From Oxalobacter formigenes (GTDB taxonomy: Bacteria > Pseudomonadota > Gammaproteobacteria > Burkholderiales > Burkholderiaceae_D), in NCBI RefSeq assembly GCF_002127965.1, contig NZ_CP018787.1:496001-560000 (forward strand): a stretch of DNA of 64,000 nucleotides. The letters are read 5' to 3'. How positions within the stretch are numbered: the first letter of the stretch is position 1; every line of letters begins with the position of its first letter. This document shows, piece by piece, positions 9,104 to 18,890 of the stretch. Made by a program: the position numbers and the translations under genes. The notes under the pieces were generated by a model. The model searched no databases. It was not told the DNA's origin and worked only from the letters and a program-made list of their open reading frames with translations.

Positions 9104-10522
9104 TGTCAGGAAACAATTCGTCCAGACGGCGAAAAGCAAGGCCACTGACAAGCAGTAAATAAAAAACGCGATCATGTTGGCAAGATGAATGCGGCCAAAA
9201 ATTATCCTGATGCCCAGCCAGACCGAAAACAGGGACGCAGCGGTCAGGACCATGAATTGAAATACCGGTTTCCACCCTGAATGAAATCCATAAGCTTCCC
9301 AAAGTGAAAAACCGATCTGGCTGATACCCAGAAAAATACCGAAACCAGTGACAGGAATCAGGCAAAGCGCCAATTGTTTCCACAGGATGCCATTGCCTGA
9401 GACAAGAGCAGCCAGACGAAGCAGGACGACTATCATCAGTGCCAGTGCCGAGCCGCTGATGATGATGAAAATCAGGAGAAACGGACTCGATGGACTGGCA
9501 GACAGCCACCAGGGCAAATCGCTGGCTGCCAAAACGTCCAGCTGTGCAAGTCGAAGAATGAACTGGCTATAAAGAACGTTTCCACGCCACGCCAGTGCCG
9601 CTGTACAGATCCCGGTCACACCCCATAGAAGCAAAAACAATTCGGAACCTGATATTCTGTTTTCGGGAGTCGTCACTATTTCAGAGGAAGGCGATCTGAA
9701 TCCAAGTTCAACGGCATTTCTGTGACCGAGACAGCGGCCACAGGCATGGCAGCCGGACATGCCCTGCATTTGGCGGACATTGATCAGCGTGGGGCAATCT
9801 AGGCGTTCCTGCTGTCCGGAATATTGTTCCCATTTTTCCCTGTCGACTTTGTAATAAATGGGCGACAGTCTGGCCAGCAAGCCGAAAATTCCATTGCCGG
9901 GGCAAAGGTACATGCACCAGATACGTTTTCCGTTGCCATATAAAAAACCGGTAAGCAGTGCCAGACACGTGGGGATTCCAAGCAGAACCAGAGTGGCCGG
10001 GAAATTGTCGTATACAGCAATCAGCTGTCCATATAAAACCGTACCGGTCAGAACAGTACATGGCCAGCCTTTCCAGCGAATCCATCGGGGAATAGAGCGT
10101 TTTTGCCCGTGACGGCTGATGAATTCAGTCAGTGTCCCATCGGGACAAAAAAGGCCGCACCAGATTCGTCCGCAGACCATCATGCTCAAAACGATCAGGG
10201 GCCATCCTGTCCCCCAGAATATCAGTCGCGAAAAATCGGAAATGCTGTCATAAACGCGTTCATCGATAAAATTGCCCGACAAGGCCGGCAATAACAAAAG
10301 GGAAAAATAAAGAAGGACGACCAGCCACTGAATCAGGGATACAGCTTTCCTGTGATGTCTCAAAACCTTTTCAATGCGAGAAAGGCTGTCGGCAGAATGG
10401 GGAAAAGTTTCATCAGCACGAATGGACTTGTCTTCAGATAACACGGAATATTCGGCAGGTTTTAAACTTGTCGTCTTGATGACTACCGTTTTTCGGAAAA
10501 GGTCTTTTTCAATGTCGTTCAT
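9101..10522 (-). CDS. Membrane-bound 4Fe-4S polyferredoxin, NapH/NosR/CcoG-like
   Basis: About 473 residues from the ATG at 10522; a GTG two codons upstream is equally possible. Soluble N-terminus of about 60 residues, then several membrane segments. Cysteine clusters: CGRIWCGLFCPDG, WCMYLCPGNG and CHACGRC, the pattern of the NapH/NosR/CcoG polyferredoxins that pass electrons across or along the membrane. The C-terminal third has more membrane helices. No nap, nos, cco or rnf gene lies nearby, so partner and reaction are unknown. It converges on clpA and diverges from the aldo/keto reductase. The family is clear, the role is not. Confidence 0.72.
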   Translation of the reverse strand: MNDIEKDLFRKTVVIKTTSLKPAEYSVLSEDKSIRADETFPHSADSLSRIEKVLRHHRKAVSLIQWLVVLLYFSLLLLPALSGNFIDERVYDSISDFSRLIFWGTGWPLIVLSMMVCGRIWCGLFCPDGTLTEFISRHGQKRSIPRWIRWKGWPCTVLTGTVLYGQLIAVYDNFPATLVLLGIPTCLALLTGFLYGNGKRIWCMYLCPGNGIFGLLARLSPIYYKVDREKWEQYSGQQERLDCPTLINVRQMQGMSGCHACGRCLGHRNAVELGFRSPSSEIVTTPENRISGSELFLLLWGVTGICTAALAWRGNVLYSQFILRLAQLDVLAASDLPWWLSASPSSPFLLIFIIISGSALALMIVVLLRLAALVSGNGILWKQLALCLIPVTGFGIFLGISQIGFSLWEAYGFHSGWKPVFQFMVLTAASLFSVWLGIRIIFGRIHLANMIAFFIYCLSVALLFAVWTNCFLT

Positions 10523-10660
10523 CGCCACGGTATTTTAAAGCTTCTTGTCCACGGCTTGTATCCAGTGCAATAATGCATGGCATATCGCCAAACGGTTTGG
10601 CATTGAATATGAATGACATTGCCGGAACCGGATTCTTAATCATTTTTTGGGAAATCAATT

Positions 10661-11494
10661 ATGCCTGAACATGTAGTCAGATTGCCGAATGGTATCACGA
10701 TGCCGACATTGGGCCAGGGAACCTGGTTTATGGGAGAGTCGTCTTCCGCCAAAAAAGAAGAGATAGCCGCCCTGCAACATGGGATCGATCTGGGCATGAC
10801 GCTGATCGATACTGCGGAAATGTACGCTTCAGGTGGAGCTGAAAAGGTAACCGGTGAAGCGATTGCCGGAAGACGGGACAAAATTTTTCTGGTCAGCAAA
10901 GTGCTTCCGGGCAATGCCAGCCGGAAAGGAACCGTTGCTGCGCTCGAACGCAGTCTCCAGAGACTGAAAACGGATTACCTTGATCTGTACCTGCTTCACT
11001 GGAGAGGCAGTTATCCCTTGTCCGAAACGTTCGAGGCCATGGAACAACTGGTCGATGCCGGTAAAATCCGTGCGTATGGTGTGTCCAATTTCGATCTGGA
11101 CGACATGGAAGAGGCGGCGCAATATGACAACGGCAATATCTGCGTCAATCAGGTTTTGTACAACCTCGCTTCCCGTGGCATCGAATGGGATTTATTGCCA
11201 TGGCAGAAAAAACGGAATATTCCGGTCATGGCCTATTCGCCGCTTTATCAGACCCGCTTGCTGAAGAGCTCAGGCCTGAAACGGGTTGCCGAAAAACTGT
11301 CCATTACGCCAGCCCAGCTTGCGCTGGCCTGGTTGCTGCATCAGGGAACGGTGCCTATTCCCAAATCGTCAAGCCTCAGGCGCGTTGAGGAAAACCGCAA
11401 GGCATGGGATATCACACTGGACCAGAGCGTTCTTGACGAACTGGACGCCATTTTCCCGCCGCCGGATCACAAGATGCCGCTGGACGTTTTGTAA
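10661..11494 (+). CDS. Aldo/keto reductase
   Basis: 277 residues, a complete TIM-barrel aldo/keto reductase. The catalytic tetrad is visible: Asp50 and Tyr55 in LIDTAEMYASGG, Lys80 in LVSKVLP and His113 in YLLHW. Near the C-terminus IPKSSSLRRVEEN supplies the NADPH-phosphate-binding segment. The substrate cannot be told; this short-chain type often reduces methylglyoxal or 2,5-diketogluconate-like carbonyls. Its own promoter must lie in the 130-bp divergent region. Downstream, the DUF1857 gene converges with only 4 bp between stops. Confidence 0.9.
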   Translation: MPEHVVRLPNGITMPTLGQGTWFMGESSSAKKEEIAALQHGIDLGMTLIDTAEMYASGGAEKVTGEAIAGRRDKIFLVSKVLPGNASRKGTVAALERSLQRLKTDYLDLYLLHWRGSYPLSETFEAMEQLVDAGKIRAYGVSNFDLDDMEEAAQYDNGNICVNQVLYNLASRGIEWDLLPWQKKRNIPVMAYSPLYQTRLLKSSGLKRVAEKLSITPAQLALAWLLHQGTVPIPKSSSLRRVEENRKAWDITLDQSVLDELDAIFPPPDHKMPLDVL

Positions 11495-11498
11495 ATAC

Positions 11499-11996
11499 TT
11501 ACGATAAAAGCGTTTTTTCGTTTGTCTCAGGGCCGTCAAGACGACCCTGAGACGCAAACTGGCGAATGAGTCGCATCGAATCGACATCCATTTCCTTGTA
11601 GGCGGAACGGCGGAAATCGTTATACATCGCTTCAGGCCCTTCTTCCGCGGCAGAGTCTTCATAAATGAAACGCAAAAAGAAACGGTCAGGAAAGGGTTCC
11701 TCGATCGCGATTTCAAGCCTCGACTCCATGATTTCACCCTGTGCAGGGATGTGAAAATGAAGTTTTTCCATCGGTACGAAATCAACCCGGTCATTGACCT
11801 TGAATTTTCCAAAATCCAGCGTGCGCGTCAGGGCATTGTCGGATTCTTCGACAATGGCAAAACCATCCATATGGGGAATGAACAGGCTTGGGGCTTTTGC
11901 CCTCAACAGCAGACCATTCCATAATTGTTCGCGGCTTAACACATCCGCACGCGGGTCTTCCAGATTATTGACTTCGATCAGGTGTTCAAATCTCAT
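11499..11996 (-). CDS. DUF1857 (SRPBCC fold) family protein
   Basis: 165 residues from the ATG at 11996, where similarity begins (MRFEHLIEVNNLEDPRADVL); a TTG at 12065 would add 23 residues without support. The opening and the REQLWNGLLLRAKAP stretch match DUF1857 (AtaL-like), a START/SRPBCC helix-grip fold that usually binds hydrophobic ligands. No enzymatic residue is recognised. It lies just downstream of fmt on the same strand, 71 bp from its stop codon. Family moderately sure, function unknown. Confidence 0.65.
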   Translation of the reverse strand: MRFEHLIEVNNLEDPRADVLSREQLWNGLLLRAKAPSLFIPHMDGFAIVEESDNALTRTLDFGKFKVNDRVDFVPMEKLHFHIPAQGEIMESRLEIAIEEPFPDRFFLRFIYEDSAAEEGPEAMYNDFRRSAYKEMDVDSMRLIRQFASQGRLDGPETNEKTLLS

Positions 11997-12067
11997 GAGC
12001 TTGGTGTCGATTAATGAATGTTCGGGTGTAGGGATTATGGTGCATAAAACGAAGCTTTCGCTCAATT

Positions 12068-13012
12068 TTATTTGAAGTCACCATTATCAAATGAAAAGCC
12101 TTTGATGAATTCCGAAACGGGCAAACGTTTGGCTCCGGGTTTCTGTAATTCCAGAATGTTCAGGGTACCATTGCCGCAAGCCACAACAATACCGTTTTCA
12201 TCAGCCGATACTATTTTACCGGCAGGTGCACCGGAATTGGCATTCGCTGTTTCAGCTTTCCATATCTTGACCGGTACGTCGTTATAGTGGGCAACACATC
12301 CGGGGAAAGGGTTGAATGCCCGGATTTTGTCAGCGATTGCCGTTGCGTCCAGCGTGAAATCCAGAGTGGCTTCTTCTTTCAGAATCTTGGCAGCGTAATT
12401 GGCCTCGGTTTCGTTTTGAGGCACGGGTACAAGCGTATCGAGCCGTTCGAGTGCCGATGCGATCATTTTACCGCCCAGCACAGCCAGCTGGTCGTGCAGT
12501 TGCGAGGCATTGACGTTTTTGTCGATGGCAATTTTTTCCTGCAAAAGGACAGGACCGGTATCAAGGCCTTCTTCCATTTGCATGATCGATATACCCGTTT
12601 CCTTGTCCCCGGCTTCGATGGCACGCTGGATCGGAGCAGCACCTCGCCATCTCGGCAACAGCGACGCGTGAATGTTCAGGCAGCCATATTTCGGAATGTC
12701 GAGAAATTCCTTCGGCAGGATCAGGCCGTAAGCGACGACGACCATGACGTCAGGAGCGATTTGCCGGATTTTGTCATAAACCCGTTGCGCTTCTTCGCCG
12801 TATTTGCCGTTGATTTTAAGCGAAACCGGTTGTTCGACAGGAATGCCGTATTCCATAGCGGTTTTTTTGACGGCTGAGGGCTGCATTTTCATGCCACGGC
12901 CTGCGGGCCGGTCGGGCTGCGTCAATACCAGTTCAATATCGTGGCCGTTTCTTTTGACGGCTTCCAGTGCCATGCTGGCAAATTCAGGCGTGCCTGCAAA
13001 AACGATTTTCAT
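12068..13012 (-). CDS. fmt: Methionyl-tRNA formyltransferase
   Basis: 314 residues. It formylates initiator Met-tRNA using 10-formyltetrahydrofolate. The formyltransferase domain starts [12 protein letters not shown] and carries the catalytic Asn/His motif in [18 protein letters not shown] and the following Asp in [10 protein letters not shown]-terminal OB-like tRNA-binding domain follows. Its ATG overlaps the def stop (13009-13012), so def-fmt is a translationally coupled pair, as in most bacteria. Confidence 0.97.
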   Translation of the reverse strand: MKIVFAGTPEFASMALEAVKRNGHDIELVLTQPDRPAGRGMKMQPSAVKKTAMEYGIPVEQPVSLKINGKYGEEAQRVYDKIRQIAPDVMVVVAYGLILPKEFLDIPKYGCLNIHASLLPRWRGAAPIQRAIEAGDKETGISIMQMEEGLDTGPVLLQEKIAIDKNVNASQLHDQLAVLGGKMIASALERLDTLVPVPQNETEANYAAKILKEEATLDFTLDATAIADKIRAFNPFPGCVAHYNDVPVKIWKAETANANSGAPAGKIVSADENGIVVACGNGTLNILELQKPGAKRLPVSEFIKGFSFDNGDFK

Positions 13013-13548
13013 TTTTTGCGTCCCGTTGAGCCGGAGTTGCTTTTTTTCATTTCCCGCTCTTCCTTGAGCAGTTTTTTCTTGATGCGGTTACGCTTCATCG
13101 GGGAAAGATAATCGACGAAAATGCTGCCTTTCAGATGGTCGATTTCATGCTGGACGCAAACGGCCAGCAAGCCTTCCGCTTCCAATTCAAATTCCTTGCC
13201 ATTGGCATCCAGTGCCCGGACAGTCACTTTGGCAGGGCGTTCGATTTCATCGTAGATGCCGGGAAGCGAGAGGCAACCTTCCTCGAATATGGCTTTTTCC
13301 TCGCTGGCTTTGACGATCTGGGGGTTGATGAAAACTCTCAGTTCGTTTTTCTGTTCTGAAACGTCGATGACGATTAACTGTTTGTGGACATTGATCTGGG
13401 GGGCGGCAAGGCCGACTCCGGGAGCTTCGTACATCGTTTGCGCCATATCGGCGATCAGCGATTTCAGGGAATCGCCGAAATCAGTAACCGGTCTGGAAGG
13501 TTTCAGCAAACGCGGGTCGGGGTAACGAAGAATAGGTAAACGTGCCAT
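13009..13548 (-). CDS. def: Peptide deformylase
   Basis: 179 residues from the ATG at 13548 ([14 protein letters not shown]); the frame continues upstream but deformylase similarity does not. Fe(II)/Zn hydrolase that removes the N-formyl group from nascent proteins. All three motifs are present: [16 protein letters not shown] (metal Cys) and QHEIDHLKG (metal His pair and catalytic Glu). The K/R-rich C-terminal tail is common. First gene of def-fmt; dprA starts divergently 240 bp away. Confidence 0.96.
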   Translation of the reverse strand: MARLPILRYPDPRLLKPSRPVTDFGDSLKSLIADMAQTMYEAPGVGLAAPQINVHKQLIVIDVSEQKNELRVFINPQIVKASEEKAIFEEGCLSLPGIYDEIERPAKVTVRALDANGKEFELEAEGLLAVCVQHEIDHLKGSIFVDYLSPMKRNRIKKKLLKEEREMKKSNSGSTGRKK

Positions 13549-13788
13549 TTGTATCAGTTCAGGAACAACAGTCGAAGGCGATATCTTGCATACAGCAACA
13601 TTACTGTGCAGAATCGATAGTGAAAACAGATGCATTCATCCGGTTTTCAGCAATTTCCCGGCGCAAATCCTGCGTCCGGACAAGTTGGAAGTTTAACATA
13701 GCGCCCCGGTTTATGCTTTACGGTACATGTCCCCGATCGTTTTGAAAAACAGGTGTTTTTTTCAACCGCAGAAGATTGAAAGTCAACA

Positions 13789-14916
13789 GTGAAAATATCG
13801 GAAAAGTATGATGAGGAAGAGCTGGCAGCCTGGATCCGGCTTCAGATGACCCCCGGTGTCGGTATCCAGACGGCTCATAAAATGTTGTCGGCATACGGAT
13901 TGCCGCAGAATATATTTATGACTCCGTACGAGGAAATTGCCCGTATCGTCTCGCCAAAGATGGCAGATGTGCTATATGCGCCGGTCGATCCAGCTATTAC
14001 GGAACAGATCGACAGGACAAAAGAGTGGCTTGACGATTCGTCAAATATGGTTCTTACCCTGTCGGATAACCGGTATCCAAGACAATTGCTTGAAATCGCC
14101 GATCCGCCGTTGATACTTTACGTCAAGGGAAGGGTTGAATTGCTGACCTCTCCGTCCATAGCGATAGTCGGAAGCAGAAATGCCACGACTCAGGGGCGTC
14201 TCGATGCAGAAGAATTCGCCCATTCCTTAAGTGATACCGGTTTGACGATTGTATCCGGTCTGGCGCTGGGAATCGATACGGCTGCTCATGAAGGTGGCCT
14301 GAAAGGACGCGGGTCCACAGTCGCAGTCATCGGTACCGGAGCCGACATAGTCTATCCGGCGAGAAACCGTGAACTGGCTCACCGGATTGCGAATGAAGGA
14401 TGCATCATCAGCGAGTTCCCTCTTGGAAGCGGCCCTGTTGCTTCCAATTTTCCAAGACGCAACCGGGTGATAAGCGGTTTGTCCGGCGGCATTCTGGTCG
14501 TTGAAGCCGCTGCCCGTTCCGGTTCACTGATCACGGCCAAGGCAGCTATCGATCAGGGGCGCGACGTTTTCGCCATTCCCGGTTCCATTCATTCTCCTCT
14601 GTCAAGAGGATGTCACGAACTGATTAGGCAAGGTGCAAAACTCGTTGAGTCATCTCAAGACATTCTCGAGGAATTGAAACATTTCCAGGATATCGTCGTC
14701 AATCAATCGTCCGGAGAAAGGGCGGAAGACGAATTTTCTGACGAACAAAAGCTCATTCTTGCCCAAATGGGGTATGATCCGGTCGATGCCGATATATTAA
14801 GCGAGCGATGTGATATGGACGCCGCCAGCTTGAGTGTCGAATTGCTTAATCTGGAATTGTCCGGAAATGTGGAAAGTCTGCCCGGCGGTTTTTATCGCCG
14901 TCTGGCGGTTTCCTGA
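13789..14916 (+). CDS. dprA: DNA-processing protein DprA (Smf)
   Basis: 375 residues from a GTG at 13789. Loads RecA on incoming single-stranded DNA during natural transformation. An N-terminal SAM-like segment, then the Rossmann-like DprA core with IAIVGSRNATTQG, VSGLALGIDTAAHEG and NRVISGLSGGILVVEAA, and a C-terminal winged-helix segment. The ribosome-binding site is weak. It is followed by topB on the same strand after 215 bp. Presence of dprA alone does not show competence. Confidence 0.95.
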   Translation: MKISEKYDEEELAAWIRLQMTPGVGIQTAHKMLSAYGLPQNIFMTPYEEIARIVSPKMADVLYAPVDPAITEQIDRTKEWLDDSSNMVLTLSDNRYPRQLLEIADPPLILYVKGRVELLTSPSIAIVGSRNATTQGRLDAEEFAHSLSDTGLTIVSGLALGIDTAAHEGGLKGRGSTVAVIGTGADIVYPARNRELAHRIANEGCIISEFPLGSGPVASNFPRRNRVISGLSGGILVVEAAARSGSLITAKAAIDQGRDVFAIPGSIHSPLSRGCHELIRQGAKLVESSQDILEELKHFQDIVVNQSSGERAEDEFSDEQKLILAQMGYDPVDADILSERCDMDAASLSVELLNLELSGNVESLPGGFYRRLAVS

Positions 14917-15131
14917 ACGAGACGAAAATCTGTTTTTGCAGGAATGTGTAAATAAAATCGGGAAAATTGTTGGGAAAAAAGGAAAATAAGGTTTTTCTTT
15001 TTCGACATTGAATCGTTTGCTTGCAGTTTGTATCGTTCTCCCTTTATCATTTCCCGCTTCATACCACGTTGCTTTGCCGCGTGAGCAGATTACTGTCGCT
15101 GAATCAGTCAGAGTTATTTATATCGTTTTAT

Positions 15132-17771
15132 ATGACCAAAACACTCATCATCGCCGAAAAACCTTCTGTTGCAAATGATATTGCAAAGAGTCTTGGCGGG
15201 TTTACCAAACAGGGTGATTACTTCGAGTCTGATCAATATGTCTTGACCTCCGCTGTGGGGCACTTGCTGGAGATCCGGGCGCCTGAAGAATATGAGGTCA
15301 AACGCGGCAAGTGGAGTTTTGCGAATTTACCGGTTATCCCCCCCGATTTTGCGCTGGAACCGATTGCAAAAACGGAATCCAGACTGAAAATGCTGAACAA
15401 GCTGATCAAGCGAAAAGATATTTCCGAAATCATCAATGCCTGTGATGCGGGAAGGGAAGGTGAGCTGATTTTCAGGCTGATCGCGCAATATACGAAGGCG
15501 AAACAACCCGTTAAACGGCTCTGGCTCCAGTCGATGACGCCGAACGCTATTCGGGAAGGCTTCAAGCATTTGCGTGGCGATGAGGAAATGCAGCCGCTTG
15601 CGAAAGCAGCGCGCAGCCGTTCCGAAGCGGACTGGCTGATCGGTATCAACGGCACTCGCGCCATGACAGCCTTCAACTCGAAAGAAGGCGGCTTCTTCCT
15701 GACGACGGTTGGCCGGGTTCAGACCCCGACATTGTCGATCGTCGTCCAGCGTGAAGAAAAAATCAAGAATTTCGTTTCCCGCGATTATTGGGAAGTCCAT
15801 GCTGAATTCGTTTGCGCACAGGGCGTTTACGAAGGACGCTGGCTGGATGCCGCGTTCAAAAAAGACGAAGCCGATCCGGAAAAACGCGCAGAGCGTCTCT
15901 GGAGCCGAGCTGCTGCAGATTCGATCGTTACCGCGTGCCTTGGCAAACAGGGAACGGTTACGGAAGAATCGAAACCGACAACGTCCATTTCACCAGCCCT
16001 GTTCGATTTGACCAGCCTTCAGCGTGAGGCCAATGCCCGTTTCGGTTTCTCGGCGAAAAACACACTGGCACTGGCTCAGGCATTGTATGAAAAACACAAG
16101 GTACTGACTTACCCGAGAACGGATTCACGCCATTTGCCGGAAGACTATCTGCAAACGAGCATGCAGACGCTCGAATGCCTGTCGGAAAATGCCAATTACC
16201 AGACATTTGCGTTACAGATTCTGAAAAACCGGTGGGTTCATCCGAACAAACGCATATTCGACAACAAGAAAATATCCGATCACTTTGCGATCATCCCGAC
16301 GACCCAGTCGCCGAAAAACCTGTCCGAACCGGAACAGAAACTGTACGATCTGGTCGCAAAACGGTTTATGGCCGTATTTTTCCCGGCCGCTGAATTTCTG
16401 GTCACAACCCGTTTTACGGAAGTGGCAGGCCATCGCTTCAAGAGCGAGGGCCGTATCATGACCAAGCCCGGCTGGCTGGCGATTTACGGAAGGGAAATGC
16501 CTGCTTCCGGCAAGGAAAGCGAGAACGACCGTATTCTGGTACCGGTTTCTCAGGGTGAAAAAGTCCTGGCCGACAAGGTGCTTGTCGAGGAACTGGCTAC
16601 AAAGCCGCCTGCACGATATTCTGAAGCAACCCTGCTCTCGGCTATGGAGGGAGCAGGCAAGTTTGTGGAAGACGAGCTTAGGGAAGCCATGCAGGGAAAA
16701 GGCCTGGGCACACCTGCTACACGTGCCGCGATTATCGAAGGGCTTCTTACCGAGAAATACCTTTTGCGTGAAGGTCGCGAACTGATTCCGACGCCAAAAG
16801 CATTCCAGCTGATGACTTTGTTAAAGGGACTTGGTGTCAAGGAATTGACTTTGCCCGAGCTGACCGGTGAATGGGAATTCAAATTGTCCCAGATGGAAAA
16901 AGGGCAGATCAGCCGCGAAGAATTCATGCAACAAATCGCCCAGATGACACAGGTGATCGTCAAACGTGCCAAGGAATACGATGAAGATACCATTCCGGGC
17001 GATTATGCGACATTGCAGACCCGCTGTCCTAAATGTGGTGGTGAAATCAAGGAAAACTATCGTCGTTTCGCCTGTACGAAATGCGAATTTTCCATGACGA
17101 AAACACCGGGCGGACGTCAGTTCTCCATTGCCGAAGTCGAGGAATTGCTTCAAAAGGGAGAAATCGGGCCGTTGCAGGGATTCCGTTCGAAAATGGGCAG
17201 ACCTTTTGCTGCTATTCTGAAAATTGTTCCTGATACTGAAAAAGACAATTTCAAACTGGAATTCGATTTCGGTCAGCCGAAGGAAGAGGACACCGAAGCA
17301 CCGGACTTTACCGGTAAAACACCTGTCGGAAAGTGCCCGAAATGTCAGGGAAGTGTTTACGATTCAGGCTTGTCCTATGTTTGTGAACATACTGTCGCCA
17401 GACCGAAGAGCTGCGACTTCCGAAGCGGACGGATTATTCTCCAGCAGGAAATCCTGCCGGAACAAATGACAAAACTGCTCTCGGAAGGCCAGACGGATCT
17501 TTTGACCGGTTTTGTGTCGCAGCGCACACACCGGCCTTTCAAGGCTTACCTTGCCTTGGGCAAGGAGGGGAAAATAGGCTTCAAGTTCGAGGAAGCGACT
17601 GGAAAGGCAGCTGGCGCAAGAAGAAAAACGACGACGACAGCGAAGGCAAAAACCGCGACAAGCAAAACGGCAGGCAGAGCGACGAAGACAGCTTCCAAAA
17701 CGACCGCGAAAAAAGCGACAGTGAAAAAAACGACGACGAAAAAAACGGCTCCAAAGAAAAAAGAGGAATGA
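15132..17771 (+). CDS. topB: DNA topoisomerase III (type IA)
   Basis: 879 residues from the ATG at 15132 (MTKTLIIAEKPS); upstream in-frame codons lack similarity. A type IA topoisomerase for decatenation and relaxing negative supercoils. Toprim domain with Glu9 and the acidic motif in ACDAGREGEL (about 104-112); active-site Tyr327 in VLTYPRTDSRHLP. Two zinc-ribbon-like repeats lie toward the C-terminus (RCPKCGGEIKENYRRFACTKC and KCPKCQGSVYD). The last roughly 45 residues are a low-complexity Lys/Thr/Ala tail resembling histone H1-like proteins, probably for DNA contact. Confidence 0.94.
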   Translation: MTKTLIIAEKPSVANDIAKSLGGFTKQGDYFESDQYVLTSAVGHLLEIRAPEEYEVKRGKWSFANLPVIPPDFALEPIAKTESRLKMLNKLIKRKDISEIINACDAGREGELIFRLIAQYTKAKQPVKRLWLQSMTPNAIREGFKHLRGDEEMQPLAKAARSRSEADWLIGINGTRAMTAFNSKEGGFFLTTVGRVQTPTLSIVVQREEKIKNFVSRDYWEVHAEFVCAQGVYEGRWLDAAFKKDEADPEKRAERLWSRAAADSIVTACLGKQGTVTEESKPTTSISPALFDLTSLQREANARFGFSAKNTLALAQALYEKHKVLTYPRTDSRHLPEDYLQTSMQTLECLSENANYQTFALQILKNRWVHPNKRIFDNKKISDHFAIIPTTQSPKNLSEPEQKLYDLVAKRFMAVFFPAAEFLVTTRFTEVAGHRFKSEGRIMTKPGWLAIYGREMPASGKESENDRILVPVSQGEKVLADKVLVEELATKPPARYSEATLLSAMEGAGKFVEDELREAMQGKGLGTPATRAAIIEGLLTEKYLLREGRELIPTPKAFQLMTLLKGLGVKELTLPELTGEWEFKLSQMEKGQISREEFMQQIAQMTQVIVKRAKEYDEDTIPGDYATLQTRCPKCGGEIKENYRRFACTKCEFSMTKTPGGRQFSIAEVEELLQKGEIGPLQGFRSKMGRPFAAILKIVPDTEKDNFKLEFDFGQPKEEDTEAPDFTGKTPVGKCPKCQGSVYDSGLSYVCEHTVARPKSCDFRSGRIILQQEILPEQMTKLLSEGQTDLLTGFVSQRTHRPFKAYLALGKEGKIGFKFEEATGKAAGARRKTTTTAKAKTATSKTAGRATKTASKTTAKKATVKKTTTKKTAPKKKEE

Positions 17772-17795
17772 TTTTGTCACCGTCGGCAGGACAAT

Positions 17796-17822
17796 AAAAA
17801 AGGAGGCATGGCCTCCTTTTTT
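17796..17822. terminator. Bidirectional terminator between topB and an aldo/keto reductase
   Basis: Stem AAAAAAGGAGGC with GCCTCCTTTTTT around an ATG loop (17796-17807, 17811-17822). T-runs on both strands fit the two converging genes. Confidence 0.9.
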
Positions 17823-17837
17823 TACATTTTGAGGGAA

Positions 17838-18875
17838 TTAACGATGTCCCAGTACCGGATGAGGCTGGTATGGTTTTTCAAGTTCCCGGATTTCTTCTGC
17901 GGACAGTTTGACCGTTGTTGCCGAGATAGCTTCATCCAGCTGGTGCAGTTTGGAGGCGCCGACAATCGGCGCTGTCACTCCCTTGTGAAGCAGCCACGCA
18001 TAAGCGACCTGGGCATTTGACAATCCCCGTTCATTGGCTATTTTCGTCAGGGTATTCACGACGTCAAAATCAGCGCCGGAATAAAAAACCCGCAGTGCCA
18101 TTTCATCGGTTTTGGCTCTTGAGGTCGCGGAATTGTTTTTGGATGCGTCTTTATCGTCCGGTTTTCTGTTTCCGGCCAGAAATCCCCGTGCCAGAGGGCT
18201 CCAGGGGATCAGACCGACTCCCTGATCCTTGCAAAGCGGGATCATTTCCCGTTCTTCTTCCCGGTAAGCGAGATTGTAATGATTTTGCATCGAGATGAAA
18301 CGCGACCAGTTACGTTCCTTCGCGATTTGCTGTGCCTTGGCAAATTGCCATGCCCACATGCTGGAAGCGCCGATATAACGAACCTTGCCGGATCGAACCA
18401 GATCGTTTAACGCTTCCATCGTTTCTTCAATCGGTGTGGCATTGTCCCAGCGATGGATCTGGTACAGGTCGATGTAATCCGTATTCAGGCGCTTCAATGA
18501 AGCGTCAACCGCGTCGAAAATATGTTTTCTGGACAGACCGCTGGTGTTCGGCGGAATGTTTTTTGAACTGGCGGAAGCCGCGTCGGCCCCGATTTCATCA
18601 GAAACATGAAAATACACCTTGGTGGCGATGATGATTTCTTCACGTTTGGCGTATTCCTTGAGAAGTTTACCGGTAAGCGTTTCGGAAAGACCGTTGGAAT
18701 AGAGATTGGCAGTGTCAAAAAAATTGATTCCGGCTTCGACTGCACGGCGAATGAAAGGACGGGATGCCGCCTTGTCAAGAACCCACGGGCGCCATTTTGG
18801 CGAACCGTAAGTCATCATTCCCAGACAGATGCGTGAAACTTTAAGACCGCTTGAACCAAGATTGACGTATTCCAT
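17838..18875 (-). CDS. Aldo/keto reductase, YajO-like
   Basis: 345 residues. The start MEYVNLGSSGLKVSRICLG and the catalytic tetrad (Asp54 and Tyr59 in FFDTANLYSNG, Lys86 in IATKVYF, His141 in LYQIHRWD) place it in the longer aldo/keto reductases that include YajO and Tas. C-terminal ITAPIVGAS-like NADPH segment is present as TAPIVGASKLHQLDEA. Substrate unknown. It lies 15 bp downstream of the ntrX-like stop but on the far side, i.e. upstream of nothing on its strand; its ATG at 18875 begins 15 bp after the response-regulator gene ends, so read-through from that operon is possible. Confidence 0.88.
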   Translation of the reverse strand: MEYVNLGSSGLKVSRICLGMMTYGSPKWRPWVLDKAASRPFIRRAVEAGINFFDTANLYSNGLSETLTGKLLKEYAKREEIIIATKVYFHVSDEIGADAASASSKNIPPNTSGLSRKHIFDAVDASLKRLNTDYIDLYQIHRWDNATPIEETMEALNDLVRSGKVRYIGASSMWAWQFAKAQQIAKERNWSRFISMQNHYNLAYREEEREMIPLCKDQGVGLIPWSPLARGFLAGNRKPDDKDASKNNSATSRAKTDEMALRVFYSGADFDVVNTLTKIANERGLSNAQVAYAWLLHKGVTAPIVGASKLHQLDEAISATTVKLSAEEIRELEKPYQPHPVLGHR

Positions 18876-18890
18876 CGGTGATCCTTTCAG

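Noticed and set aside
17838-18875. Two aldo/keto reductases as a duplicated pair with 10661-11494
   Set aside because: They differ in length and sequence beyond the shared tetrad and belong to different subgroups.
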